Positions 36,947 through 46,352 are shown, counted from the stretch's first letter. The stretch: DNA of 64,000 nt from Providencia sp. (GCF_003533305.1 NZ_DOEH01000016.1:101398-165397); one strand, 5' to 3'. A program made the numbers and translations. Notes: generated by a model not told the origin, from the sequence alone.

Positions 36947-38968
36947 TTAGAGCTGATAAGCTATTTGCATGCCTTGTTCTATTGCTCTGCGTGCATCAAG
37001 CTCAGCTGCGACATCTGCACCACCAATCACATATGCGTTGATACCGCGCTGAGCAAGCTGATCTTTTAATGGTCGATAAGGTTCTTGCCCTGTACAAAGA
37101 ATGACATTATCAACGGATAGGCACTGTATTTTATCTTGATGGCGAATATGTAAACCTTCATCATCAACTCGCATATATTCAACGGCATTCAGCATTTGAA
37201 CGCCGCGTTTCATTAATGATAGACGATGAACCCATCCTGTTGTTTTTCCAAGACCTGCGCCAACTTTGGTATTTTTACGCTGTAATAAATAAAGGTGGCG
37301 AGCTGAGCTCTCGCGTTCTTTTTTGGGGGGAAATATACCGCCAGTGGCACTAATATTGGTATCAATATTCCACTCTTGATTAAATAGTTGAGTATCTAAA
37401 CTGCTACTTTGTCCTTTTTGAGTCAGCAATTCGGCGATATCAAAGCCAATTCCACCTGCACCTATAATTGCCACATTGTTGCCAACGGGGTGTTGTTTAG
37501 CGAGAACATCAATATAGGTCATGACTTTAGGGTGCTCGATGCCGTCAAGTTTGATGGCGCGAGGCATAACACCAGTCGCAATAATGACTTCATCAAAACC
37601 CAGTAGGCTCGCAGCATTCACTTCGTGTTCAAGGTGGACATCAACTTTGAGTATTTCTAGCTGGCGGCAAAAATAACGGATAGTTTCGTGAAACTCTTCT
37701 TTGCCTGGAATTTGTTTGGCAAGATTAAATTGCCCACCAATTTGGTTAGATTTTTCAAATAGCGTGACTTTGTGCCCACGTTTAGCTGCATAAATAGCGC
37801 AAGAAAGACCCGCAGGGCCCGCACCGACAATGGCAACGGATTTGGCTAGGTTTGCTTTTTCATTCGGATAGTCAATTTCTCTAACCGCTTGTGGATTCAC
37901 TAGGCAACTGGCGAGTTTTCCATTAAATATTTGGTCGAGGCAAGCTTGGTTACAGCCAATACAGGTATTAATTTCATCTGCTCTATTTTCTGCTGCTTTG
38001 CGTACAAAAGCTTCATCAGCTAGAAAAGGGCGTGCCATTGAGACCATATCGGCTTGGCCATCAGCAATAATTTGCTCGGCAACGAAAGGGTCGTTAATGC
38101 GATTGGTGGTAATTAATGGGATGGACACTTTACCCATTAGTTTTTCAGTCACCCAGCTAAATGCACTGCGAGGTACTTGGGTCGCAATAGTCGGCACTCG
38201 TGCTTCATGCCAACCAATACCGGTATTGATCATACTAGCGCCCGCTTTTTCTATTTGTTTAGCAAGATATTCAATCTCTTCCCAAGTTGATCCTCCTTCT
38301 ACTAAATCCAGCATAGAAAGACGATAAATAATGATGAAATTTTCACCAACTGCTTGGCGAATTTGCGTTACGATTTCTAAAGGTAAGCGTATTCGATTGG
38401 TATAACTCCCACCCCATTCATCCGTTCTATGATTAGTGCGCTCAGTGATAAATTGGTTAATGAAGTATCCCTCAGAACCCATAATTTCAACACCATCATA
38501 GCCTGCTTGTTTAGCGAGTTTAGCCGTGGTGACAAAATCACAAATAGTTTGGGTTATTTCATCACTAGAAAGTGCTTTAGGCACAAAATGGTTAATTTCA
38601 GCCTGAATAGCACTTGGTGCAACTAAGGAGGGATGTAAACCATAACGACCAGCATGTAAGATCTGTAGCACTATCTTACCGTCTGCTTGATGTACGGCTT
38701 GGGTTATTTCTTGATGAAATGGGAGCTGCATTTCATCATTCAAAATAGCACTATGGGCGGTGAGTGCGCCTTCTTTATTAGGGGCAATTCCCCCAGTGAT
38801 GATGAGGCTAACACCATTTTCAGCACGTAAGCGGTAAAAATGGGCAAGCCGCTCACTACCTTGAGGATGTTCTTCAAGCCCCGTGTGCATAGAGCCCATT
38901 AGAATCCGATTCTTCAGTACCGTATGCCCCAAATTTAGTGGGGTAAATAAATGTTTAAAATTGCTCAT
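36947..38968 (-). CDS. fadH: 2,4-dienoyl-CoA reductase FadH
   Basis: 673 residues from the ATG at 38968, with GGGAG upstream, matching E. coli FadH in length. Old Yellow Enzyme barrel with FMN site, a 4Fe-4S motif CIGCNQACLDQIF...C, then FAD- and NADPH-binding domains (GAGPAGLSCAIYAAKRGH and IGAGGIGFDIAE). It reduces 2,4-dienoyl-CoA during beta-oxidation of unsaturated fatty acids, in the cytoplasm. It is intact. A degraded partial copy lies at 26.2 kb. Confidence 0.95.
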   Translation of the reverse strand: MSNFKHLFTPLNLGHTVLKNRILMGSMHTGLEEHPQGSERLAHFYRLRAENGVSLIITGGIAPNKEGALTAHSAILNDEMQLPFHQEITQAVHQADGKIVLQILHAGRYGLHPSLVAPSAIQAEINHFVPKALSSDEITQTICDFVTTAKLAKQAGYDGVEIMGSEGYFINQFITERTNHRTDEWGGSYTNRIRLPLEIVTQIRQAVGENFIIIYRLSMLDLVEGGSTWEEIEYLAKQIEKAGASMINTGIGWHEARVPTIATQVPRSAFSWVTEKLMGKVSIPLITTNRINDPFVAEQIIADGQADMVSMARPFLADEAFVRKAAENRADEINTCIGCNQACLDQIFNGKLASCLVNPQAVREIDYPNEKANLAKSVAIVGAGPAGLSCAIYAAKRGHKVTLFEKSNQIGGQFNLAKQIPGKEEFHETIRYFCRQLEILKVDVHLEHEVNAASLLGFDEVIIATGVMPRAIKLDGIEHPKVMTYIDVLAKQHPVGNNVAIIGAGGIGFDIAELLTQKGQSSSLDTQLFNQEWNIDTNISATGGIFPPKKERESSARHLYLLQRKNTKVGAGLGKTTGWVHRLSLMKRGVQMLNAVEYMRVDDEGLHIRHQDKIQCLSVDNVILCTGQEPYRPLKDQLAQRGINAYVIGGADVAAELDARRAIEQGMQIAYQL

Positions 38969-39215
38969 AATTGCTCCCATTAGGGGCTCTAGTAACAGGT
39001 CAGATGAGTTAACTTTAGCCTAATAGGGTGATGAATTAAGAATAATGTTAATAATTTGTGATTTTTATCATATGTTTTGTTGAAAATACTCGATTAAGTC
39101 TAAATACTGGTATGCGTTTCAAATTAATGTCATCAAAACAGTTTAAAACTAATGAAAAACGTAATAAGCCATTAGATTTCAACACAAATCACATTTTTTC
39201 ATTCAGGAATATACC

Positions 39216-39812
39216 ATGAAAGAGATTTGCCAAGCAGTAATCTTAGAAGGCGAGCATGTCCGGCTGGAATTGTTATCTCATCAATATGATCGTGCATTTG
39301 CAGAAATGATCCAAAGAGATGGCCTACATAAATTATGGTATACCTCGGTGCCTGAACCTGAAAATATTGCTATTGATGTTGATAGTCGTCTTGAGCGTTT
39401 TCATAATAAAGAGATGCTACCTCTAGTTGTTATTGATAAAAGAACGGGAAAAGCGGTTGGAATGACCGGTTTTTTTCGTATCGAAAAGGGCATCAGACGA
39501 GTTGAGATTGGCGGAACATGGTATGGCGTTGAAGTGCAGCGCTCACCGATTAATACAGAGGCAAAATACTTGTTATTACAATATGCCTTTGAAGAGTTAG
39601 ATTGTGTTGCAGTTGAATTTCGGACTAACTTTTTAAATCACCAAAGTCGTACAGCGATTGAGCGCTTAGGGGCAAAATTGGATGGTATATTAAGGCGGCA
39701 TGCTTTTACACGTACTGGAGAGCTGAGAGATACTTGTATTTATAGCATCATCGACTCTGAATGGGCGGCAGTGAAGCGTCATCTCACATGGCAAATGGCA
39801 AAACCACGTTAA
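39216..39812 (+). CDS. RimJ/RimL-like GNAT acetyltransferase
   Basis: 198 residues with the layout of the RimJ/RimL type: VILEGEHVRLELLSHQ at the N-terminus, VVIDKRTGKAVGMTGFFRI, and a C-terminal region AVEFRTNFLNHQSRTAIERLGAKLDGILRRH. The usual acetyl-CoA loop is atypical (QRSPINTEAKYLLLQYAFEEL). Proteins of this shape often acetylate protein N-termini or small molecules; the substrate is unknown. AGGAATATACC precedes the ATG. Divergent from fadH. Confidence 0.85.
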   Translation: MKEICQAVILEGEHVRLELLSHQYDRAFAEMIQRDGLHKLWYTSVPEPENIAIDVDSRLERFHNKEMLPLVVIDKRTGKAVGMTGFFRIEKGIRRVEIGGTWYGVEVQRSPINTEAKYLLLQYAFEELDCVAVEFRTNFLNHQSRTAIERLGAKLDGILRRHAFTRTGELRDTCIYSIIDSEWAAVKRHLTWQMAKPR

Positions 39813-39872
39813 TCGCTATGTTAGTCATCATATTCAAATAAAATAGCCCACTAAATTGTGGGCTAAATAAGT

Positions 39873-40943
39873 TTATAAATATTCGTGCATCGGTTTAGTC
39901 ATATAGACGTTATTCGGCATTTTCTCTGTTGTTGTATAGCCTGAAGGGCTATTAATCAGCGCAGGTATACGGTTCACCAAATTTGCACAGGTAAGCTCTA
40001 CTGTAGCTGGATTATTCACTTCAATGGAAGTATCTGGCTCACCAATGAGCTGCCAGCTATTTTTATCACATTCATCAGCCGTTAAAATTTTTCCTATACA
40101 TTCAGTTTCAAGGGTGACGCCCTCTGCTGTTTCAGTAATTACGACGGCAGACAAGCCAAGAACATCACCTTTTTTTACTGTCATTTTTAAGGTGTCAGAA
40201 TAGATATCTTGTAGCGCAATTTGTGGAATACAACGTTGGGTTTGGTTAGTAATAGTGAGACTAAGGCGACTACATAGCCAACCATTTTGTGTCCACATAT
40301 AAGGTGGGGCATACTCTCCACTCTCAATTTTTTGAGAGATAACCGCATAAGGTAAGTCGTTGTAGTTACCAATTTGTGCATTAAAATCATCCACGCTCAG
40401 ACCTGCACCGTGGCCTATTGCTAATGCGATACCATAATCTTCGACGTTATAGCAGCTAGATCCTTTGATTTTAACTAGTTTATGCATTGATCCTGCTAAG
40501 GTGTCGATTAAGACTCCCCAAAACATATCAGGATAGCCACTACCAGCTAGTGTACAGTTATTTTGTTTTGCTAATTTATCGAGTTTTTGGGTGATTTCAG
40601 GAGATGAGTTCCAAGGATATAGGGCTTCTTCACCTGTTGAGATAGCATTGACACCATGGCGTGCAAATAAAGAAAACGCTTCTTCTAAATCGGCCATTGT
40701 ACTGAGTGTTGCAATAATACCGACATCGGGCTTTAACGTTGCAAGTGCTTTATCTACCTCTTGTAATGATTGTATTTTAACACCCGTTGGCGCTGTTCCT
40801 GCGATTTCGCCAATATCTTTGCCTATAACGGCTTCATTGATATCAAAAGCTGCCACCACTTCAGCACCATGTTCTTGTAGGTAACGAATAAGGAATTTCC
40901 CCATTTTTCCACAACCATATTGAACCGCACGTATTTTTTTCAT
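39873..40943 (-). CDS. NAD(P)-binding DapB-like amino acid/amine dehydrogenase
   Basis: 356 residues beginning with a Rossmann fold (AVQYGCGKMGKFLIRYL, GxGxxG-like) and a central domain like dihydrodipicolinate reductase. The family includes 2,4-diaminopentanoate dehydrogenase-type enzymes acting on amino acids; substrate cannot be set from sequence. EEALYPWNSSPEITQKL and SGYPDMFWGVLIDTLAGS are conserved-looking. It is monocistronic with a long AT-rich leader. The physiological role is unknown. Confidence 0.75.
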   Translation of the reverse strand: MKKIRAVQYGCGKMGKFLIRYLQEHGAEVVAAFDINEAVIGKDIGEIAGTAPTGVKIQSLQEVDKALATLKPDVGIIATLSTMADLEEAFSLFARHGVNAISTGEEALYPWNSSPEITQKLDKLAKQNNCTLAGSGYPDMFWGVLIDTLAGSMHKLVKIKGSSCYNVEDYGIALAIGHGAGLSVDDFNAQIGNYNDLPYAVISQKIESGEYAPPYMWTQNGWLCSRLSLTITNQTQRCIPQIALQDIYSDTLKMTVKKGDVLGLSAVVITETAEGVTLETECIGKILTADECDKNSWQLIGEPDTSIEVNNPATVELTCANLVNRIPALINSPSGYTTTEKMPNNVYMTKPMHEYL

Positions 40944-41146
40944 GGTATGTTATCCTCGATGTAAATTGCTTATAAATTATATAACTAGGCACCTTTATAC
41001 TTCAATTTTCATAGGTGTCATTATTGTTTAATTATCAAAGCTGCATAGTTTCCTGTGATTTTTGGTGTAACCAATATGCCCTTTGAATTAATTAGGTATC
41101 AATTCGATGTATTCATAGTTACACGAGTGCTTATTGCATTCAGCAG

Positions 41147-41169
41147 CCTAGGTCACAGGTTGACCTAGG
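41147..41169. repeat. Inverted repeat in the gap before tRNA-Ile2
   Basis: CCTAGGTCA (41147-41155) and TGACCTAGG (41161-41169) around CAGGT: a perfect 9-base dyad in an otherwise plain 490-base gap (40944-41436). It could be an operator for the dehydrogenase gene upstream on the minus strand. Confidence 0.45.
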
Positions 41170-41418
41170 TACTTTGAACTATCTTTGTATGCTGTGATCT
41201 GCAATGTGAATAGTTGCAGATAAGTTAGTGATGAATATAAAAGCGTGAGCGGCTGAGTATTATGGGCAAATATGATGAGTTTTAGTAAAGGAAGATAATT
41301 TAGTTAAAAACTATAGTTGTGACCAATGGTATCGTATTGAATTATAAGTCTAGCCATGATTTTGCACACAAAATCGCCATACAGTTCTGAAACACTAGAC
41401 CTAGGATAAAACTGCACG

Positions 41419-41424
41419 TATAAT
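41419..41424 (+). promoter_or_regulatory. -10 element for tRNA-Ile2
   Basis: Consensus TATAAT lies 12 bases before the first tRNA base, with a GC-rich discriminator (CGCTCCC) typical of stringent stable-RNA promoters. The -35 is weak. Confidence 0.65.
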
Positions 41425-41436
41425 CGCTCCCACTTT

Positions 41437-41513
41437 GGCCCCTTAGCTCAGTTGGTTAGAGCAGTCGACTCATAATCGATTGGTCGCTGGTTCAAGTCCA
41501 GCAGGGGCCACCA
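41437..41513 (+). tRNA. ileX: tRNA-Ile2 (CAU anticodon, lysidine-modified)
   Basis: 77 bases including the encoded CCA. The acceptor GGCCCCT pairs with AGGGGCC. Anticodon CAT is at 41471-41473, and the T-loop reads GGTTCAAGTCC. The body is almost the same as E. coli ileX/ileY, in which C34 becomes lysidine and reads AUA, so it is isoleucine rather than methionine tRNA. It is followed by a strong terminator. Confidence 0.95.
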
Positions 41514-41522
41514 AATTTATCA

Positions 41523-41555
41523 AGGCGTTAGGTGATTTTCACCTAACGCCTTTTT
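41523..41555 (+). terminator. Intrinsic terminator after tRNA-Ile2
   Basis: AGGCGTTAGGTGA (41523-41535) pairs with TCACCTAACGCCT (41539-41551), followed by a T-run. Confidence 0.92.
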
Positions 41556-42115
41556 GTTTTTACCTGATTTTTGGTCAGGTGCCGTTTTGAAGTGGGGCGG
41601 GGGAGATTCGAATTTTTATTTTTGCTATTTGGATTAATAATATTATTAGTCATTTAGAGATAAAATTTTAAGATTCATAGCTTCAAAAGCATTAAGCCAT
41701 AATTCAAAATTTTCCATTTTAGTCTTTCTTAACTTTAACGAGCTTTGCATACGCTGTTTAGGAGTGAGTTATAGAAAAAGGGAAACATCAATATAGCAGA
41801 CGATTTTAATTTAAAATATTTCATTATTAATGATATAAGTAAATTTCGAGTGGGTCGGTTAAAAATTTATTTTATTATATAAATGAAAAGTGTCTATTAA
41901 TCTTTACATCACCAGACTTTTTAATATGATTAATTTAGTTCTTTTTATTTTACTTAAGTCGACTCATGAAAATAGCCCTTTATGGTTAGCAGGGTAAAGC
42001 ATTAAAAATTCTTCAAACTGAATATGATACTTCACAGCTCTTTATTTATTCGCTATAATTGAAAGTTAAGGTAGCAACCTTTAGTTTCTTAATTCGTAAG
42101 TATAATGAGCATTCT
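41556..42115. other. AT-rich gap upstream of the ToxR-like gene
   Basis: About 560 bases without a convincing open frame, RNA or repeat. It is the likely control region for the regulator starting at 42116. AATGAGC lies just before its ATG. Confidence 0.5.
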
Positions 42116-42925
42116 ATGATATATCTTATCAATAACGATATTGAATTCCTTTATGATGAAGGTCTATTAACATCGCGTAGTTTAAGTAAAAATATAAAAC
42201 TATTAGCGCCATCAACTAAGATATTAAAGTATCTTCTTGATAAGAAAGGCGCTTTGGTTACTCAACAGGAATTATTTAAAATAGGCTGGGGAGAGAAAGA
42301 AAAATATGTTACTAGTAACGCATTTTATCAAAACATTCTTTTAATTAGAAAGGCATTTGAGGATTTAGAATTAAATGAGGACTTTATTAAAACAGTACCT
42401 AAAAAAGGGTATTTAATAAATATTAATGTTCAGATTGAATACGTCGAATTAACTAATTTAGAGACTGCTGATGTAAATCATGAAGTATCAGAAAAAGAAA
42501 AAACAATCGATTTTCATGAGCAGGTAAAACCAAGAGAATTACCAGGTAAAATATCTAACTATAAGAAATATAGCTATATTTTCCCATTGGTTATTAGTTT
42601 AATGGTCATAATTTTTTATTTCTTCGTCGTCAAAATTACTGATAATAAAAAGGAGTTGTATAACTATAATCGGTGTGGAATGCTTGATGGTAGAGAAATA
42701 TATTGTAATCTGGATAATTATTATGATGGCTATCATATGAATTTGATAAATAACGAAATTTCTAATTTAGATAAAAAATACAAGGTGATTTACTTGAAAA
42801 GTTATAAATATATAAATGATTTTTCTTTCCTGGTTTGCACAAATGAGTTTAGTCGTTTTCGTTTATCGCCTAATAATTGTGTTTCTTATTATATGAAAGG
42901 AGGTAGCCATAATGAAAAAGAATAA
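42116..42925 (+). CDS. ToxR/MarT-like membrane-bound winged-helix regulator
   Basis: 269 residues from the ATG at 42116; the frame is open 57 bases further but without the domain start. An N-terminal OmpR-type winged helix (about residues 20-100; ALVTQQELFKIGW, SNAFYQNILLIRKAF, IKTVPKKGYLIN) is joined by an acidic linker to one transmembrane segment (YIFPLVISLMVIIFYFFVV) and a periplasmic domain with several Cys. This is the ToxR/CadC/MarT plan of a one-component membrane sensor. It overlaps the next gene by 14 bases. Next to fimbrial cluster 2, which may be a target (inference). Confidence 0.85.
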   Translation: MIYLINNDIEFLYDEGLLTSRSLSKNIKLLAPSTKILKYLLDKKGALVTQQELFKIGWGEKEKYVTSNAFYQNILLIRKAFEDLELNEDFIKTVPKKGYLININVQIEYVELTNLETADVNHEVSEKEKTIDFHEQVKPRELPGKISNYKKYSYIFPLVISLMVIIFYFFVVKITDNKKELYNYNRCGMLDGREIYCNLDNYYDGYHMNLINNEISNLDKKYKVIYLKSYKYINDFSFLVCTNEFSRFRLSPNNCVSYYMKGGSHNEKE

Positions 42926-43385
42926 GGTTTCTTATTTAATTTTGTTTTTGTCTGTATTCACAGTTTCTAGTTTTATTGTGAAAGATAAGATTAATAATGA
43001 TTTATCGGAAATAAGTTGTAAGGCAAGACTAAATATTAAATCTTTAGATAACGATATAACTGCTCATGTGATGATTCATTTGGCTTTAAACGAAAGTGAT
43101 GGGTGGATTAGTATCAAAGGAGATATAATCGATGGAGAAAAAATAACTAATATACGAAGAAAAATCTTTTTCAATCACACCCGGTCTATTAATCTATTTA
43201 ATGTTAAATCGAATAGTATTATTATTAATAGATTAGATGACTCTAGTAATGAGGTGTTAGAGAAAATATTACCATCAGTATATATTTATGAAAATTTAAA
43301 GGCGGATTTTTCTATTTACCCGCAAGGTGATAATGGATATTTTGTTTCCTCAACTGATCAGCATGGAGTTTATTGCGCTCCATGA
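42912..43385 (+). CDS. FidL-like inner membrane protein
   Basis: 157 residues: an N-terminal membrane anchor (YLILFLSVFTVSSFIV), then a periplasmic domain with Cys near residue 36 and a Cys near the C-terminus (GVYCAP). Matches the FidL-like family that pairs with MarT-type regulators in Salmonella SPI-3 and Yersinia. An excellent GGAGG site lies inside the end of the upstream gene. It probably modulates its partner as ToxS does ToxR; that role is inferred. Confidence 0.75.
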   Translation: MKKNKVSYLILFLSVFTVSSFIVKDKINNDLSEISCKARLNIKSLDNDITAHVMIHLALNESDGWISIKGDIIDGEKITNIRRKIFFNHTRSINLFNVKSNSIIINRLDDSSNEVLEKILPSVYIYENLKADFSIYPQGDNGYFVSSTDQHGVYCAP

Positions 43386-43438
43386 GTCTAGTCTTGTTAC
43401 CATATAAAGCCTATTTTTTTTAAGAGTAAACAATAAAA

Positions 43439-43495
43439 TATATCTATATCTATATCTATATCTATATCTATATCTATATCTATATCTATATCTAT
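43439..43495. repeat. Hexanucleotide tandem repeat (TATATC)9
   Basis: Nine perfect copies of TATATC (43439-43492) plus three bases, between convergent fidL-like and the end of fimbrial cluster 2. Perfect units indicate recent slippage. It lies downstream of both transcription units, so a promoter-spacing switch is not obvious. The remaining gap to 43719 is very AT-rich without a gene. Confidence 0.95.
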
Positions 43496-43719
43496 TTTTT
43501 TTGCTAATTTTTGATTTTTTATTTTGTGAAAGGTATCAATATGAAAATATTTTTTATATTGATAGTTTAAGGTGATTTTTAGCGTTAAATTAGGTTGCGT
43601 TGGATAGTTATCTAATTGATGTTTTTTTTAAAATTAATTATCCACAGCAACCATGCCTATAGTATAAAAAATATAATAATTTTTTTGGTGAAATATGAAT
43701 TTATTATATTATTTTTAAA

Positions 43720-44826
43720 TTAGTCATACGTTGCAATAAGCCATGCTGAGCCATTATAGTCCCCTTCGCGGGCATTATTGCCTTGAATATGGCTACTAAG
43801 GGTGATCGTTTTAAAGTCTTTAATATTAATTTTAATATCAGTACCTGATTGGCCTGTCGATTCATCAATTATTTTTAAATCACTGTATATTTTCTCATTT
43901 GCGTTGAGATTATTCGTCATGGGTAAACGCTTTTGAGCATCATTATCTTTTGCATAATCTAATCTTAAACGGACACCAGTTGATGCCGCAAAATGACAGT
44001 TATAAGTAACTTCTTCTGTCACTCGGCTATCATAATTTATGTTGCTAAGTTGTCCATGCCTTAGATTTATAGTATTACTACCTACTGTTTCACAAGATGA
44101 TTTCACTGTTATTTGAGACGCAGCTAAACGCATAGGAACAGAGACTTCATCCAGTGGCCAGCTTGAATATGGAGGCGCTTGCCCATCAGAGGTAAAGGCT
44201 CGAACATAGCCACCAAGAACGACGGCTGGGATTAAAACTTTATCATCAATAATAACATCATGGAGATAAAAGCGTACTGTAAATGGAAATTGCGCGGTAA
44301 AATAAGCAACAGGCTCTACCGTTCCAGGATTAGCTAATGAGCATGTCGGTGCTGGAATATTTGTCCAATAATACATTTTTCGTTCAACTGTCATGACGAC
44401 ATTGCTATTAATTCGATAACCAATCAACCCTTCAATTTTTGTTCCCTCAAAAGGTGTGGTTATCCACAAACGATGAAAAGCATTCTCTTTGCCGATATCT
44501 GTTGACGTATTTCCCCATGTTTTTCCTGCGCAATAAACCCAACCTGTCACTTTAACACCAGGGCCATTACCGTTAACGACAATAGGTTGACCTACCTTAT
44601 AGTAAGTTTTGCCATTATCTGAGCCTAGTATGGGGGTGGGATTAATTAAGCTATCATTAGATAAATTAATTAAGAAGCCATCACTTGGGTTATATATTTT
44701 AGCCGCATAGTCAGCTTGAGCTTGGGCACTTAGCAGTATTAACCCAATAAAATAGCGGGTGAATAAAATGAAAGTGTCGAAGGTGAATTTTTTTTTCTGT
44801 TTAAAATTTATGATGTTAAATATCAT
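43720..44826 (-). CDS. Fimbrial tip adhesin, cluster 2 (MrpH/PapG-like position)
   Basis: 368 residues with a signal peptide (cleavage near AQADY). It is a large N-terminal receptor domain with aromatic and Gly-rich loops (WVYCAGKTWGNTS) and a C-terminal pilin-like domain (SSCETVGSNTINLRHGQLS, ending GSAWLIATYD). Last gene of the cluster 2 operon, the place of the adhesin in pap- and mrp-type loci. Receptor unknown. AGGA precedes the ATG. The repeat (TATATC)9 lies just downstream. Confidence 0.75.
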   Translation of the reverse strand: MIFNIINFKQKKKFTFDTFILFTRYFIGLILLSAQAQADYAAKIYNPSDGFLINLSNDSLINPTPILGSDNGKTYYKVGQPIVVNGNGPGVKVTGWVYCAGKTWGNTSTDIGKENAFHRLWITTPFEGTKIEGLIGYRINSNVVMTVERKMYYWTNIPAPTCSLANPGTVEPVAYFTAQFPFTVRFYLHDVIIDDKVLIPAVVLGGYVRAFTSDGQAPPYSSWPLDEVSVPMRLAASQITVKSSCETVGSNTINLRHGQLSNINYDSRVTEEVTYNCHFAASTGVRLRLDYAKDNDAQKRLPMTNNLNANEKIYSDLKIIDESTGQSGTDIKINIKDFKTITLSSHIQGNNAREGDYNGSAWLIATYD

Positions 44827-44837
44827 TATTATTCCTA

Positions 44838-45374
44838 CTAATAGTAAGTTACTGCAATAGTGACTGAAGATGTAAATTTACCTAATTGTAATTGGGTAAT
44901 GGGGATTGAATTAACAAGCTGTGCCTGAAGATCCATACGATACAAAGCACTATTAATACGTTCAGGGTAAATACGTTGTGTTTGATTCATTTCTAATGAG
45001 CGAGTTGTGCTACCGGTTATTTCATTAAATTTGATACCCAAGCCATCGATATTTGTCGCGAGAATTTTTTTTCCATTATAAAGCAAGGTATTAGTTCCCT
45101 TTGGGTTTAATATAATGGCTAGATTTTTGCTAAAATCACAGCCCGTAATATAGACTGGAAAGTTTCTGGTGCTTATTGATGTATTCAACTCTTCTGGATT
45201 TAATGTATTAAAATTAATTTTGAGCGGTGAGCTATTATTTTCACTGCGAATATTGCAAGCAGGACTGATCATGGTTGCGGACACGTTAATGAGCACATCA
45301 CTATGACAAAATAGAGATACGAATGATGTGCATAACCCGAGGAGTAGCTTTATTTTATTGAGTATTTTCATCAT
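44838..45374 (-). CDS. Minor pilin, cluster 2 (MrpG/PapF-like)
   Basis: 178 residues, signal peptide cleaved near CHSDV, pilin Cys pair (PACNIRSE and GCDFSK) and the C-terminal VTIAVTYY. Size and motifs fit an adaptor pilin near the tip. Its ATG overlaps the stop of the preceding gene (ATGA). Confidence 0.8.
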   Translation of the reverse strand: MMKILNKIKLLLGLCTSFVSLFCHSDVLINVSATMISPACNIRSENNSSPLKINFNTLNPEELNTSISTRNFPVYITGCDFSKNLAIILNPKGTNTLLYNGKKILATNIDGLGIKFNEITGSTTRSLEMNQTQRIYPERINSALYRMDLQAQLVNSIPITQLQLGKFTSSVTIAVTYY

Positions 45375-45904
45375 TCATAGTCCACTTTAAACGTCACGAT
45401 CCCTGAAAAATCACCAATTTTTGCTTCCCCCGTCGCCGGCTTTCGAACAAACACCCCAAAGCCTATTTGTTGGGTATTTTCAACAACCGAAACTGTATCT
45501 ACGGTTGTGGGTTTATTCCAAATAATAGGTTTCTCATCGTTATCGATGACACCTAAAAGAATATTACTGTCACCTTGTGTCACGACGAACTCATGACCAC
45601 TGACATTGACCAGCTGATTACTTTCCCATGTGATCTTAATCTGTTTTTGTAAATCAGTGCTGCTACATTTCTCAATGGAAATAGAAAATGGTGTAACTGC
45701 ACTGGTCTTATGTTCATTGATAAACTTAGAATTCAAATTATAAAGAGGGATTTTCTGATTAAGCGATTCCGATGAAACTTGGCAGGCAGTTCTGATCAGT
45801 TCACCACTAAATTCAACATTAAGACTATTCGCACTTAACGTTGTTGGTATTTCATAAAAAAAGGATAGTAATCCGAGCAAGAGCCCCGTTATCGGCTTAT
45901 TCAT
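45371..45904 (-). CDS. Minor pilin, cluster 2 (MrpF/PapK-like)
   Basis: 177 residues with a signal peptide near TTLSAN. Typical pilin sequence: GELIRTACQVSSESL, SIEKCSS, GFGVFVRKPATGEAKIGDFSGIVTFKVDYE. It overlaps its neighbours by 4 and 8 bases, so it is translated in one coupled operon. It is likely an adaptor in the tip fibrillum. Confidence 0.82.
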   Translation of the reverse strand: MNKPITGLLLGLLSFFYEIPTTLSANSLNVEFSGELIRTACQVSSESLNQKIPLYNLNSKFINEHKTSAVTPFSISIEKCSSTDLQKQIKITWESNQLVNVSGHEFVVTQGDSNILLGVIDNDEKPIIWNKPTTVDTVSVVENTQQIGFGVFVRKPATGEAKIGDFSGIVTFKVDYE

Positions 45905-46316
45905 AGCTCACCTCTAATCGGTGTACTATGTTATTTCGCATCAACAATGGAGTTCGAATACTATTATTACCATTAGCTAATTGGGCCGTGAAATGAGGAT
46001 AAAAATACTCTTGTTGAATATTATAAAATTGTAATCGCACAGGCGTCTTTACCGTTGTATTTTCTAAGTTCACTTGACTAAATAGACTGCCAGCGCCACA
46101 TTCTGTTAATATTACAATACTCTTATTATGGGTTTTTAAATTACAAGGTGCGTCGTTAAACACCGTGGTATTCACCTGTATCCATCCCTGATGTAACATT
46201 TCATAATCCGATTGTTTTACGGGCGTATTTGCAACAGGATTTTTAGCCATGGTATACGTATTAAAAGTGCACCCCACGATGAGCAGTAACAACCAAATCA
46301 TATTGCGTTTTTTCAT
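45897..46316 (-). CDS. Small pilin-like protein, cluster 2 (MrpE position)
   Basis: 139 residues with signal peptide (cleavage near YTMAK) and Cys in DAPCNLKTH and LTECGAG. Short for a pilin and ends HRLEVSYE, a pilin-type final strand. It lies between the chaperone and adaptor pilins, a position held by MrpE-like genes in Proteus mrp loci. Role inferred. Confidence 0.68.
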   Translation of the reverse strand: MKKRNMIWLLLLIVGCTFNTYTMAKNPVANTPVKQSDYEMLHQGWIQVNTTVFNDAPCNLKTHNKSIVILTECGAGSLFSQVNLENTTVKTPVRLQFYNIQQEYFYPHFTAQLANGNNSIRTPLLMRNNIVHRLEVSYE

Positions 46317-46352
46317 TTCCTTTTCCTAAAATTTTCGATTAGCTCAATAGCG

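Noticed and set aside
41437..41513. tRNA-Ile2 as attachment site of an integrated island
   Set aside because: I saw no integrase and no second copy of the tRNA 3' end in the window.
43439..43495. CRISPR-like array
   Set aside because: Pure 6-base tandem units with no spacers; a simple sequence repeat.
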